Origin: Pseudozobellia sp. WGM2
Lineage (GTDB): Bacteria > Bacteroidota > Bacteroidia > Flavobacteriales > Flavobacteriaceae
Length of the DNA stretch: 64,000 bases
Assembly: GCF_017810075.1 (NCBI RefSeq)
Contig: NZ_JADNYK010000009.1
Location: 1 to 64,000 of the forward strand
Direction of reading: 5' to 3'
The position numbers were made by a program, and so were the translations under genes. The number at the start of each line of letters is the position of its first letter. Within the stretch, counting starts at the first letter, position 1. The notes under the pieces are model-generated. The model was not told where the DNA came from. It saw nothing but the letters and a program-made list of their open reading frames with translations, and did not search any database. Shown here piece by piece: positions 44,438 to 52,440 of this stretch.

Positions 44438-45415
44438 TTGAAAATTGTAGCGCAAATAAAAGAACCGGTAAGTCAAGAAATGGAACTTTTTGAAACAAAG
44501 TTTCGAGAGGCCATGTCTTCAAAAGTGGCGCTATTAAATAGAATTACCTATTACATCGTAAACAGAAAGGGCAAGCAAATGAGGCCCATGTTCGTTTTTT
44601 TAACGGCGAAATTGCTTAGTGATGGGGAGGTGAATGACAGAACCTATCGAGGTGCTGCAGTAATCGAATTGATTCACACGGCTACCTTAGTGCATGATGA
44701 TGTGGTTGATGAAAGTGGTAAACGTAGGGGGTTCTTTTCAATCAATGCACTGTGGAAAAATAAGATTGCAGTTTTAGTTGGCGATTATCTTTTATCTAAA
44801 GGCCTATTGTTGTCAATCGACAATGAAGATTTTGACCTTCTTAAAATTATTTCCGTAGCAGTGCGAGAAATGAGTGAAGGGGAGCTTTTACAAATCGAAA
44901 AGGCAAGACGCCTTGATATTACCGAAGAAGTGTACTATGATATTATTCGCCAAAAAACGGCTACGCTTATTGCAGCTTGCTGTAGTCTAGGTGCTTGTTC
45001 GGTAAAACCGGAATCTTCAGATGTAGAGAATTTTCGCGAATTTGGTGAACTCTGCGGTATGGCTTTCCAGATTAAAGATGATCTTTTCGATTATGGGGAA
45101 GCAAAAATCGGCAAACCAACAGGTATTGATATTAAAGAACAAAAAATGACCCTGCCGCTCATTTATACCTTGAACAATTGCTCAAAGGCAGAAAAGCGAT
45201 GGCTTATCAATTCCGTTAAGAATCATAATAAAGATAAAAAGCGTGTCAAAGAAGTGATAGCTTTTGTGAAAGATTGTGGCGGTCTCGAATATGCAGTTGA
45301 AAAAATGCTAGAGTTTAAAGAGAGGGCGCTTGCTCTTTTAATGGCCTATCCTGAGTCTGAATATCGAAGTTCTCTTGAGCTAATGGTCAATTATGTAGTC
45401 GACCGAAAAAAGTAA
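44438..45415 (+). CDS. Polyprenyl diphosphate synthase
   Basis: Makes the long isoprenoid chain of menaquinone from FPP or GGPP and IPP. The 325-residue all-alpha protein has the first Asp-rich motif LVHDDVVDES near residue 86 and the second FQIKDDLFDYG near 212. The start is the TTG at 44438; it gives MKIVAQIKEPV, the usual flavobacterial N-terminus, and no in-frame ATG is nearby. Chain length (hexa-, hepta- or octaprenyl) cannot be read off with confidence. Confidence 0.9.
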   Translation: MKIVAQIKEPVSQEMELFETKFREAMSSKVALLNRITYYIVNRKGKQMRPMFVFLTAKLLSDGEVNDRTYRGAAVIELIHTATLVHDDVVDESGKRRGFFSINALWKNKIAVLVGDYLLSKGLLLSIDNEDFDLLKIISVAVREMSEGELLQIEKARRLDITEEVYYDIIRQKTATLIAACCSLGACSVKPESSDVENFREFGELCGMAFQIKDDLFDYGEAKIGKPTGIDIKEQKMTLPLIYTLNNCSKAEKRWLINSVKNHNKDKKRVKEVIAFVKDCGGLEYAVEKMLEFKERALALLMAYPESEYRSSLELMVNYVVDRKK

Positions 45416-45503
45416 AATCGTCTTTTCACGTATAATTTTATTGCCTAGGCAACCTTTTTCAATTGAGCTGCGTCTATCTTTATAGAGACCATCACCTGAA
45501 CCA

Positions 45504-46064
45504 TTGAAAATTATTTCTTTATACAATAACGAGAAACAGCTGATACGCAAATCGATTTCTGGAAAGCGTGAAGCTCAACAACGGCTTTATGATAAATATT
45601 CGCCGGTGATGCTAAGTGTATGCAGACGTTATGTGAAAGATATACATTTTGCCGAAGATGTTATGGTTTCCGGTTTTGTCAAGGTATTTAAGAGTTTGAA
45701 AAGTTTTAGGGGAGAAGGCAGTTTTGAGGGGTGGATACGCAAAATTATGGTGAGGGAATGCATTTCACATCTACGCAAAAATCAATTTGTAGTTTTTGAT
45801 GATTGCGCTTTTGAAAAATTAGATTTTAAGACCCAAAATGAAAATCAATTTGATGCCGAGTATATACAGCATTTAATCGATGCGCTGCCCGACGGTTACC
45901 GTACAGTGTTCGTGCTCTATGCGGTAGAAGGCTACAAACACCACGAAATAGCACAAGAACTTGGTATATCACAAAGTACCTCTAAATCACAACTGTTCAA
46001 GGCCCGTAAATGGCTTCAAGAAAAATTAAAAGAACAAAATAGTATAGGTCATGCAACCAGATAA
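45504..46064 (+). CDS. ECF-type RNA polymerase sigma factor
   Basis: This 186-residue sigma-70 family protein of the extracytoplasmic-function type has region 2 at about 28-95 (AQQRLYDKYSPVMLSVCRRY, FRGEGSFEGWIRKI) and region 4 at about 120-172 (LPDGYRTVFVLYAVEGYKHH, then LGISQSTSKSQLFKARKWL). The start is the TTG at 45504 (MKIISLYNNEKQLI), as in flavobacterial relatives. The following gene overlaps by 14 bases and encodes a membrane protein that may restrain it. Confidence 0.9.
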   Translation: MKIISLYNNEKQLIRKSISGKREAQQRLYDKYSPVMLSVCRRYVKDIHFAEDVMVSGFVKVFKSLKSFRGEGSFEGWIRKIMVRECISHLRKNQFVVFDDCAFEKLDFKTQNENQFDAEYIQHLIDALPDGYRTVFVLYAVEGYKHHEIAQELGISQSTSKSQLFKARKWLQEKLKEQNSIGHATR

Positions 46065-46800
46065 ATTTGATGAGTATATAAAGAATAGGCTGGATCAGCG
46101 AAAGTTGCAACCGTCTACCGATGCTTGGGAACGAATTCAAAAACAACTTGAAATCAGTCCGAAGCCTGTTCGAAAGCCCTATTTTAAATATACCGTGGCT
46201 GCCAGTTTAATTGGTTTTCTACTGGTCTCGATTAGCTATTTTAAAGACAGACAAGGGGCGAAAGAGCCAGTAAAGGTGGTTGATACGGAGAAAATGGAAA
46301 CTCAACTTGATAATTCAGTAACGACCCAAGAAAGTGAAATCGTGGTCAAAAATCTTGAAATGGATGAGGTGGCGAAGAGCCGTAACCATGAACAAGAGCA
46401 AATTGTGAGTGTGAACTCTGAATATACTTCTCCACCAAATGCTGGGCATGTGATGGTCGAAGATCATGTGAAAGACGATTCAAAAGAGATTTTACTCGCC
46501 ATAGACACCTCTGAAGTGCTCATAGATACTAAAATCGAAGAGGTCATAGCCCAGGTTGAACTTCTAGAAAAAGGCGACACTACTGTTTCAGATGCTGAAA
46601 TAGATTCTTTGTTGCAAGAAGCGCAACGTGAAATTGTTCTACAAACCACAATTCACCATAGTGACGGTAAAGTAGATGCAATGGCTCTGTTGGCAGGTGT
46701 CGAAGATGAATTGAATCAATCGTTTAGAGATCAGATTTTCGAGACCCTTAAAGATCGTTTTCTCAGGGTGAAAACAGCAGTGGCCACAAGAAATCAATAA
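46051..46800 (+). CDS. Single-pass membrane protein, putative anti-sigma factor
   Basis: This 249-residue protein has a cytoplasmic N-terminus of about 48 residues (MQPDKFDEYIKNRLDQRKL, then TDAWERI), one membrane helix (about 49-64, YTVAASLIGFLLVSISYF) and a long acidic periplasmic part. The architecture and the 14-base overlap with the sigma gene suggest an anti-sigma factor. No ZAS zinc motif is seen, so the assignment rests on layout. The next gene encodes a candidate outer-membrane partner. Confidence 0.65.
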   Translation: MQPDKFDEYIKNRLDQRKLQPSTDAWERIQKQLEISPKPVRKPYFKYTVAASLIGFLLVSISYFKDRQGAKEPVKVVDTEKMETQLDNSVTTQESEIVVKNLEMDEVAKSRNHEQEQIVSVNSEYTSPPNAGHVMVEDHVKDDSKEILLAIDTSEVLIDTKIEEVIAQVELLEKGDTTVSDAEIDSLLQEAQREIVLQTTIHHSDGKVDAMALLAGVEDELNQSFRDQIFETLKDRFLRVKTAVATRNQ

Positions 46801-46882
46801 ATTAATATCATAAAGTTTTCGACCTCGTTCACTATGGGGCAGGGCGGAGTTTGTTCATCAATCACTAATCAAATCAAAAATC

Positions 46883-47956
46883 ATGAAAATTATTTTTACT
46901 TACTTACTGTTACTTATGCTCACTTTTTTGTGCCAACAGCTAGTTGCCCAAGAAGACGAGGCCCTAGCTTTTAAGATCCAACAACTTGAAGGTAAGAAAG
47001 AGGTGATAACCGTGAATGAGCGAGAGGCCCTTAAAAAAGAAGTAGAGTCGATCAATAATCGATTGAATAATGAGGAGTTAAGTCTTGAGGAAGCGGATTC
47101 TCTGAAAAAGAAGGTCGCAGAGAAGAGAGCAAAAAACATTGAAAATAAGTTGGCTATAATCGACAATTCTATAGAACTATTAAAGAGAAACGGAACTACA
47201 GATTTGAATTTAGAAGTTAGTAATGTTGAAATAGCGATTGGTGGTAAAGACGAAGGTGGAGATGTGCTATTTGGGGTTAAGTATAATTCCGGAAATCAGA
47301 AAAAAATAGTTTATGATAAGCGAACGTATAGCGATCCTGTAGTTGCTATTGGTCTGAACAATGCTGTAATTGACGGGCAGTCGTTAGATGATTCGCCATA
47401 CAAAATAGGAGGTAGTCGTTTTTTTGAATTGGGATGGATGTGGAGAACAAGAGTATTCAAAAACTCAAACGCCCTACGTTTTCACTATGGAGCATCAATT
47501 CAATTTAACGGATTAAAACCCATAGATAACCAGTACTTTGTTATGGAAGATGGGCAAGTTCAATTGCAAGTTTTCGATACCGACCTTAAAAAGTCGAAGT
47601 TGAGAATGGATAATCTTGTTTTACCCATAAATTTTGAATTTGGCCCCTCAAAATTTTCAAGTTCAGATGAGAAAATCCGTTATGACATTCACAATCAATT
47701 CCGAATCGGTTTCGGGGGGTATGCCGGGGTGAATTTAAGTACCCGTCAGAAAATCAAGTACGATGTAGATGGTGAGACCGTCAAAGAAAAATTAAAGCGC
47801 AGCTATAATACCAGTAATTTTATCTACGGACTTAGCGCTTATATCGGTTTTGATTCGGTTCAGTTGTACGCCAAGTACGATTTAAATCCGATTTTTAAAG
47901 ATGCTGCCGTTGACCAAAGGAATGTTTCGTTAGGTCTACGATTCGATTTGGATTAA
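46883..47956 (+). CDS. Outer-membrane beta-barrel-like protein with N-terminal coiled coil
   Basis: This 357-residue protein has a signal peptide (about 1-22, ending QQLVAQ), a charged coiled-coil segment (about 28-100, KKEVESINNRLNNEELSLEE) and a C-terminal beta-rich region with alternating aromatic strands ending SLGLRFDLD, typical of outer-membrane barrels. No family name is known to me. It follows the sigma/anti-sigma pair by 83 bp and could be the envelope element the system monitors. Its 3' end overlaps the convergent zinc-ribbon gene by 21 bases. Confidence 0.65.
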   Translation: MKIIFTYLLLLMLTFLCQQLVAQEDEALAFKIQQLEGKKEVITVNEREALKKEVESINNRLNNEELSLEEADSLKKKVAEKRAKNIENKLAIIDNSIELLKRNGTTDLNLEVSNVEIAIGGKDEGGDVLFGVKYNSGNQKKIVYDKRTYSDPVVAIGLNNAVIDGQSLDDSPYKIGGSRFFELGWMWRTRVFKNSNALRFHYGASIQFNGLKPIDNQYFVMEDGQVQLQVFDTDLKKSKLRMDNLVLPINFEFGPSKFSSSDEKIRYDIHNQFRIGFGGYAGVNLSTRQKIKYDVDGETVKEKLKRSYNTSNFIYGLSAYIGFDSVQLYAKYDLNPIFKDAAVDQRNVSLGLRFDLD

Positions 47957-48187
47957 ACCTTTCTCCATTTCCTCGGTAAACTCATTTTCAAAATAGGTCC
48001 TTTTGCAATGAGAACACTCAGCTATTTTTTTAGATGATACTTTAAAAATGCGAATCCAAAATATATGGAACCAATTGCTGGTTCGTGAAATAATCAATGT
48101 GCCTGTCTGTTCACAATAAGGGCATGAAACATGAGGCAGCTGTTTAGTTTCAGTTTTGCCCGGTCTGGTTCCAAAAAATAGAATCAT
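47936..48187 (-). CDS. Small zinc-ribbon protein
   Basis: This 83-residue protein has two CxxC pairs (CPYC near residue 22; CSHC near 58), the layout of a zinc ribbon, with an aromatic-rich stretch (NWFHIFWIRIF) between them. Function is unknown; such proteins occur as stand-alone small ORFs in Bacteroidota. The start ATG at 48187 is the only one that gives both CxxC pairs. It overlaps the 3' end of the convergent barrel gene by 21 bases. Confidence 0.7.
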   Translation of the reverse strand: MILFFGTRPGKTETKQLPHVSCPYCEQTGTLIISRTSNWFHIFWIRIFKVSSKKIAECSHCKRTYFENEFTEEMEKGLIQIES

Positions 48188-48242
48188 ATAAAAGCATAAT
48201 TATTGATGTAGGATAAAATTAATCAAATAACCAGTGATGATC

Positions 48243-48266
48243 AAAGCACTTGTGAAAAAGTGCTTT
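48243..48266 (-). terminator. Hairpin downstream of the DUF983 gene
   Basis: AAAGCACTT (48243-48251) and AAGTGCTTT (48258-48266) form a 9-bp stem between two minus-strand genes. The T-run is better on the plus strand than on the minus strand, so terminator activity is uncertain. Confidence 0.5.
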
Positions 48267-48299
48267 TCCTTTATTCCAATGGTAAGTTTATAGTCACCC

Positions 48300-48683
48300 C
48301 TAGTGCAGATGCCCCTTGTTATAAGGCATAAAAATATTGATCCAAATATTTCTAGAGATGCGAAGAATAATGGGTAGAGCAAAGAGCATGACTACCACTA
48401 TAACACAGTAGGTGCTTATCAAATCTAGGCCAAAAACAAGATAACATAGAATAAATGCTGCAGTGGCAAAAGTTAAACCTACCGGGTAACTGACATACAT
48501 GGCGCCATAAAAGAAGGAAGGCTCGATTTTGTATTTGGTGTTGCAGACACCACATCGTTCTTTCATTTTAAGTGTGCTTTTAAGTTTGTAGGGGTTTTTC
48601 TTTAAAAACATGCTTTCATTTTGGCATGCGGGGCAGGTGCCTGTAAAGATGCTATAGAGTTTGGTGCCTTTTAAAAATGCCAT
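48300..48683 (-). CDS. DUF983 membrane protein
   Basis: This 127-residue protein begins with a zinc-ribbon-like part (CPAC near residue 17, CGVC near 44) and continues with two strong membrane helices (about 66-85 and 88-108). This is the DUF983 layout. Function is unknown. Its neighbour on the same strand also carries a CxxC zinc ribbon. It is divergent from the AraC-family regulator at 48818, with 134 bp between start codons. Confidence 0.85.
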   Translation of the reverse strand: MAFLKGTKLYSIFTGTCPACQNESMFLKKNPYKLKSTLKMKERCGVCNTKYKIEPSFFYGAMYVSYPVGLTFATAAFILCYLVFGLDLISTYCVIVVVMLFALPIILRISRNIWINIFMPYNKGHLH

Positions 48684-48817
48684 CTTATGTTTTTTACTGT
48701 CTGGCTACGCCAATAATTTTTATCGATATTATATTGCAAAATTAAGACATATAATTTCCAGATAAGGGCTAAAAATTCGCTTATAATGGTAACTTTGAGA
48801 CATTTTATAAAGTTGCT

Positions 48818-49699
48818 ATGATTCCTGTTCTCCATATTGAGCAATTTGAAAAAGCCGTAAACCTTACGGAAGTATATGTCAATGACTTGGCGGTTCATTT
48901 GCGAAGAAATAAAGAATTGGTATATACCGCCCACAAGCATGATTTTTATCTGTGTGTCTTTTTTAGAAAAGGCACGGGAGTACATGAAATTGATTTTAAT
49001 AGTTTTCCAATTTATCCTGGAAGCGTATTTTTTCTTAAACCCGGACAAACTCACTTATGGAAGTTTAGCGAACAGCCAGAGGGCTTGATATTTTTTCATA
49101 CCAAAGAATTTTTTGAACTGGGCTTTACGCACATTAAAATAGAGCAATTCCCATTTTTTAGTTGGAATGGGAATCCGCCACACTTGCATCTACAAAAGGA
49201 GGAAATGGTTTATGTGGAAAGCTCATTCAAGAATATTTATGAAGAGTATTTGGAGAATAGAAGTTTAAAGGAGCAAAAAATGAGGAGTCTCATACATTTA
49301 TTGTATGTAGATTTAAGTAGGTTGTACACCAGTAGGGCTGACTATCAATTAATAGAATCCAATACATATTTGGCCACTTTACAAAAGTTGAACGAAACCA
49401 TACAGGAAAATTTTAAACAACAGAAGTCGGTTTCCTTCTACGCCGATCAACTTCACATTACCCCTAAACATTTAAACCGAATTACGGCCGCTACCCTGGG
49501 AAAAACACCATCGAACTTAATAAATGAGCGACTTTTATTGGAGGCGAAACGACAATTGGTACATAGCAATGCCACCCTGTCTGCCATTGCCACTGACTTA
49601 GGTTTTGATGATAATTCTTATTTCTCCAAAGTATTCGTTCGTAGGGTAGGGGTTACACCATCAGCCTTTCGTAAAGCCTACAAAAACCTCTTGAAGTAG
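48818..49699 (+). CDS. AraC-family transcriptional regulator
   Basis: This 293-residue protein has an N-terminal cupin-like sensor (about 30-110, SVFFLKPGQTH near 68) and a C-terminal AraC DNA-binding domain (about 190-290) with VSFYADQLHITPKHLNRITAA and LGFDDNSYFSKVFVRRVG, the two helix-turn-helix units. The ligand cannot be inferred. It is divergent from the DUF983 gene and may regulate it. A hairpin terminator follows at 49711-49741. Confidence 0.88.
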   Translation: MIPVLHIEQFEKAVNLTEVYVNDLAVHLRRNKELVYTAHKHDFYLCVFFRKGTGVHEIDFNSFPIYPGSVFFLKPGQTHLWKFSEQPEGLIFFHTKEFFELGFTHIKIEQFPFFSWNGNPPHLHLQKEEMVYVESSFKNIYEEYLENRSLKEQKMRSLIHLLYVDLSRLYTSRADYQLIESNTYLATLQKLNETIQENFKQQKSVSFYADQLHITPKHLNRITAATLGKTPSNLINERLLLEAKRQLVHSNATLSAIATDLGFDDNSYFSKVFVRRVGVTPSAFRKAYKNLLK

Positions 49700-49710
49700 T
49701 TGGTAAATGA

Positions 49711-49741
49711 AAAATCCCGATTTGATTTTTCAAACCGGGAT
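49711..49741. terminator. Bidirectional terminator between the AraC-type regulator and the SIMPL gene
   Basis: ATCCCG (49714-49719) pairs with CGGGAT (49736-49741), extended after one mismatch by TTTGA/TCAAA around a four-base loop. It lies between two convergent genes. Confidence 0.75.
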
Positions 49742-49766
49742 AGACAACAAGTTAATGCGTTTTATT

Positions 49767-50375
49767 TTATTGCAACTCGAAAGTTACTGAAATGTAGTAA
49801 TCTCTATTGGTTTTAATATTACCATAGTATAGTGACTCTTGAATTTTAGAATGATTGGTATCACTGATTACCATGGCCTTACCCACTTTTCTACCCACCT
49901 TGGTTGCAATGGCATTTGCTTTTTTCTTTGCATTTTCAAAGGCCTTTTCGGCATAAGTGGCAGCTTGTTCCTGATCGAGTTCAAACTCCAAGCTCGATTC
50001 TGACCTCGATACCCCAATGCTTTTGACACTCAAAAACTTTTTCATTTCTTCCATAGATTTTGTCCTGAATTCAACAATGGTTCCTTCTTTTTCGTAACCC
50101 AAAAGATTATAGGCAAATATGTCTTCTTTTAAAGTACTCGAAGAAATTCCGGCCTTTTCCAACTTATCGTAGTACCCGCTTTTTACTTCCGATAAACTAA
50201 TGGTTTGCGCGTCATAATACACATTATTAAGACTTACCACCATTTTACTAATATATTCGGGACCCATGTTGTACTCGAAGGTACCATTTACAGTAATGCT
50301 GTGGGTATCTGTTTGTGCCTGTATAGTGCCCAATGAAATGATTGTTAATGCAATTGATAGAAAAAGCTTTTTCAT
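49767..50375 (-). CDS. SIMPL (DUF541) domain protein
   Basis: This 202-residue protein has a signal peptide (about 1-21, ending GTIQAQ), followed by the SIMPL domain. Typical features are the early VNGTFEYNMGPEYI strand, and EKAFENAKKKANAIATKVG near residue 142, which resembles the A-rich helix of the family. The proteins are periplasmic or outer-membrane-bound, and no single biochemical function is agreed. The gene is convergent with the AraC-type regulator. Confidence 0.85.
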   Translation of the reverse strand: MKKLFLSIALTIISLGTIQAQTDTHSITVNGTFEYNMGPEYISKMVVSLNNVYYDAQTISLSEVKSGYYDKLEKAGISSSTLKEDIFAYNLLGYEKEGTIVEFRTKSMEEMKKFLSVKSIGVSRSESSLEFELDQEQAATYAEKAFENAKKKANAIATKVGRKVGKAMVISDTNHSKIQESLYYGNIKTNRDYYISVTFELQ

Positions 50376-50452
50376 AAATGTAGTTTTTGAAAGACCCTTC
50401 GGCCTATATTAATTTACTAATAGGTTAACGGTAGCGGATGTATAATCTTATA

Positions 50453-50872
50453 TTAAAGAAATAGAAAGGATGCAGTAATCATCCAAATGCCAATAAAGAT
50501 GCCCACTAGACCTAATTTACCTTGTTTTGGGGCAATTTTTTCACGTAGTTCGGCAGCCTTGGCTTGGGCGTGTGCGTTATTGGATAATATCATTTTGTTG
50601 ATCAAACTTGAACCCAATAAAAAGCCAAGGCTGACTGAAACTAGGTTGCCTGTTAACAAGGTTGCCCACCAAATCGGCGCTGAGCTTAACCAATTAAGGT
50701 TCAAAATGGCGGTAATAATTCCCCAAAGCCCCCAGAAACAAAAAACGATACCTATCCATCCTTGATAAGGTTCTATTTTTTCAAGAAGCTCCTGGGCATT
50801 TGGTTTTTTTGATAGTAATAAAGAAGGTACTGCGATAATACTTAAAAGTATAAGTGAAATTCCCCAAATCAT
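50453..50872 (-). CDS. Hypothetical four-helix membrane protein with an internal duplication
   Basis: This 139-residue, mostly hydrophobic protein has about four membrane helices (near 1-20, 37-57, 66-88 and 119-139). The loop-helix unit at about 26-58 ([19 protein letters not shown]) recurs at about 104-136 ([19 protein letters not shown]), so it arose by duplication or is a pseudo-two-fold repeat. I do not know the family. It is upstream of the SIMPL gene on the same strand (77 bp gap) and divergent from the sugar dehydrogenase gene. Confidence 0.65.
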   Translation of the reverse strand: MIWGISLILLSIIAVPSLLLSKKPNAQELLEKIEPYQGWIGIVFCFWGLWGIITAILNLNWLSSAPIWWATLLTGNLVSVSLGFLLGSSLINKMILSNNAHAQAKAAELREKIAPKQGKLGLVGIFIGIWMITASFLFL

Positions 50873-51100
50873 AATTTTAAAATTTGTGACCCTAAAGGTC
50901 GGTTGTGGTTAATATTATTTTGTTTTCTTACGTACAAAGATGGTGTGATAAGGTCTGCTACATTACCCTAATACTAGTGAAAATAACATCCCTGAAAACA
51001 GGGTAGATAACATCAAGCCGTCTTGTTAAATTAATCTTAAACGGCTGTCTTCACTTGAGGTGTATGGGTTTAAACCTTACCTTGTTTTAAAACAAGAACA

Positions 51101-52372
51101 ATGAAAAAAATAGGGTTATTTATATTAAGCTTTACGGTCTTTATGGCCTGTAAAGAAGAAAAAAAGGTCTCGGAAGAGACAAAGGAAAATCTGGCTGAAA
51201 GTGGTCCGGTTACTGTAGAAACGGCAATTGGTCCCTTAGAGTTGGCAGCTCCGTTTTCGTCTGAGTCTGTAACCAAACAGAGTAAGGTAATTGGTTGGGA
51301 AGGTGACAAAAAACCAATTGCTCCTCAAGGTTTTACAGTTACTAAATTTGCCGATGAGCTCAAGCATCCTAGGTGGACGTATATTGCACCTAACGATGAC
51401 ATATTCGTGGCCGAGTCTGATACAAAGAACAGCGCAGACCAGATTACATTGCTGCGTGATACGAACAGCGACGGAGAGGTCGATGAACGTCACATTTTTG
51501 CTGATGGCCTTAACCAAAACTTTGGGATGTTGGTTTTAAACGGATATTTTTATGTGGCCAATACTGATGGTCTCTACCGTTATCCTTATAAGGAAGGACA
51601 AATTAAGCTCGAGGGCGAAGGAGAGAAAATTGTTGAACTTTCTGCTAGCGGATACAATAATCATTGGACACGAAATATTATCACCAATAAAGAGGGTACG
51701 AAAATTTACATTTCTGTAGGGTCTGCCAGTAATGTAGGTGACCAAGGTATGGAAAAAGAGGAGCGTAGAGCTAACATCTTAGAAGTGAATCCTGATGGTA
51801 GCGGTGAGATTGTCTATGCTGACGGATTGCGTAATCCTGTAGGTATGGACTGGAATCCGATTACAGGAGAACTTTGGACAGCCGTGAACGAACGTGATAA
51901 AATAGGAAACGATTTGGTGCCTGATTATATAACCAGCGTGCAAAAAGGGGGCTGGTACGGTTGGCCTTATAGTTATTATGGCGACATTAAAGACCCGAGA
52001 TGGAAAGATGATCCACACCAAGAGATGGTAGATAAAGCAATTGTACCTGATGTGCCGGTAGGTAATCACACCGCATCTTTAGGCTTGGTGTTCTATGGTG
52101 CAGACCAGTTTCCCGCGAAATATAAGAACGGGGCGTTTGTAGGGCAACATGGTTCATGGAACCGTGCAGTTTTTTCTGGGTATAAGGTTTTGTTTGTTCC
52201 TTTTGAAAATGGAAAACCACAACCTCCACAAGATTTCTTAACCGGCTTTATCGCCGATGAAGAGGCTGGTGAAGTTTATGGCCGCCCTGTATGTGTTGCT
52301 GTAGCTACAGATGGTTCATTATTGGTAAACGATGATGATAGCGGAGTTATATGGAAGGTTAGCGCCGAATAA
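51101..52372 (+). CDS. PQQ-dependent sugar/sorbosone dehydrogenase-type lipoprotein
   Basis: This 423-residue protein has a lipoprotein signal (lipobox FMAC, Cys17) and a six-bladed beta-propeller of the glucose/sorbosone dehydrogenase family. Visible blade motifs include DTNSDGEVDERHIFADGL near 125, NHWTRNI, ADGLRNPVGMDWNP near 245 and FVGQHGSWNRAVFSGYKV near 344. It would oxidise an aldose with PQQ at the envelope; PQQ genes are not in this window, so the cofactor may be imported. Its substrate is unknown. A strong terminator follows. Confidence 0.82.
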   Translation: MKKIGLFILSFTVFMACKEEKKVSEETKENLAESGPVTVETAIGPLELAAPFSSESVTKQSKVIGWEGDKKPIAPQGFTVTKFADELKHPRWTYIAPNDDIFVAESDTKNSADQITLLRDTNSDGEVDERHIFADGLNQNFGMLVLNGYFYVANTDGLYRYPYKEGQIKLEGEGEKIVELSASGYNNHWTRNIITNKEGTKIYISVGSASNVGDQGMEKEERRANILEVNPDGSGEIVYADGLRNPVGMDWNPITGELWTAVNERDKIGNDLVPDYITSVQKGGWYGWPYSYYGDIKDPRWKDDPHQEMVDKAIVPDVPVGNHTASLGLVFYGADQFPAKYKNGAFVGQHGSWNRAVFSGYKVLFVPFENGKPQPPQDFLTGFIADEEAGEVYGRPVCVAVATDGSLLVNDDDSGVIWKVSAE

Positions 52373-52394
52373 GCCAAAATCAATCTTAGAATGT

Positions 52395-52430
52395 AAATAG
52401 TGCCTATCTTTAGGCACTATTTTCTTTTTT
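52395..52430 (+). terminator. Intrinsic terminator after the sugar dehydrogenase gene
   Basis: AAATAGTGCCTA (52395-52406), four-base loop, TAGGCACTATTT (52411-52422), then CTTTTTT. The dnaG start codon lies only ten bases further on. Confidence 0.9.
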
Positions 52431-52440
52431 ACCAATTACA

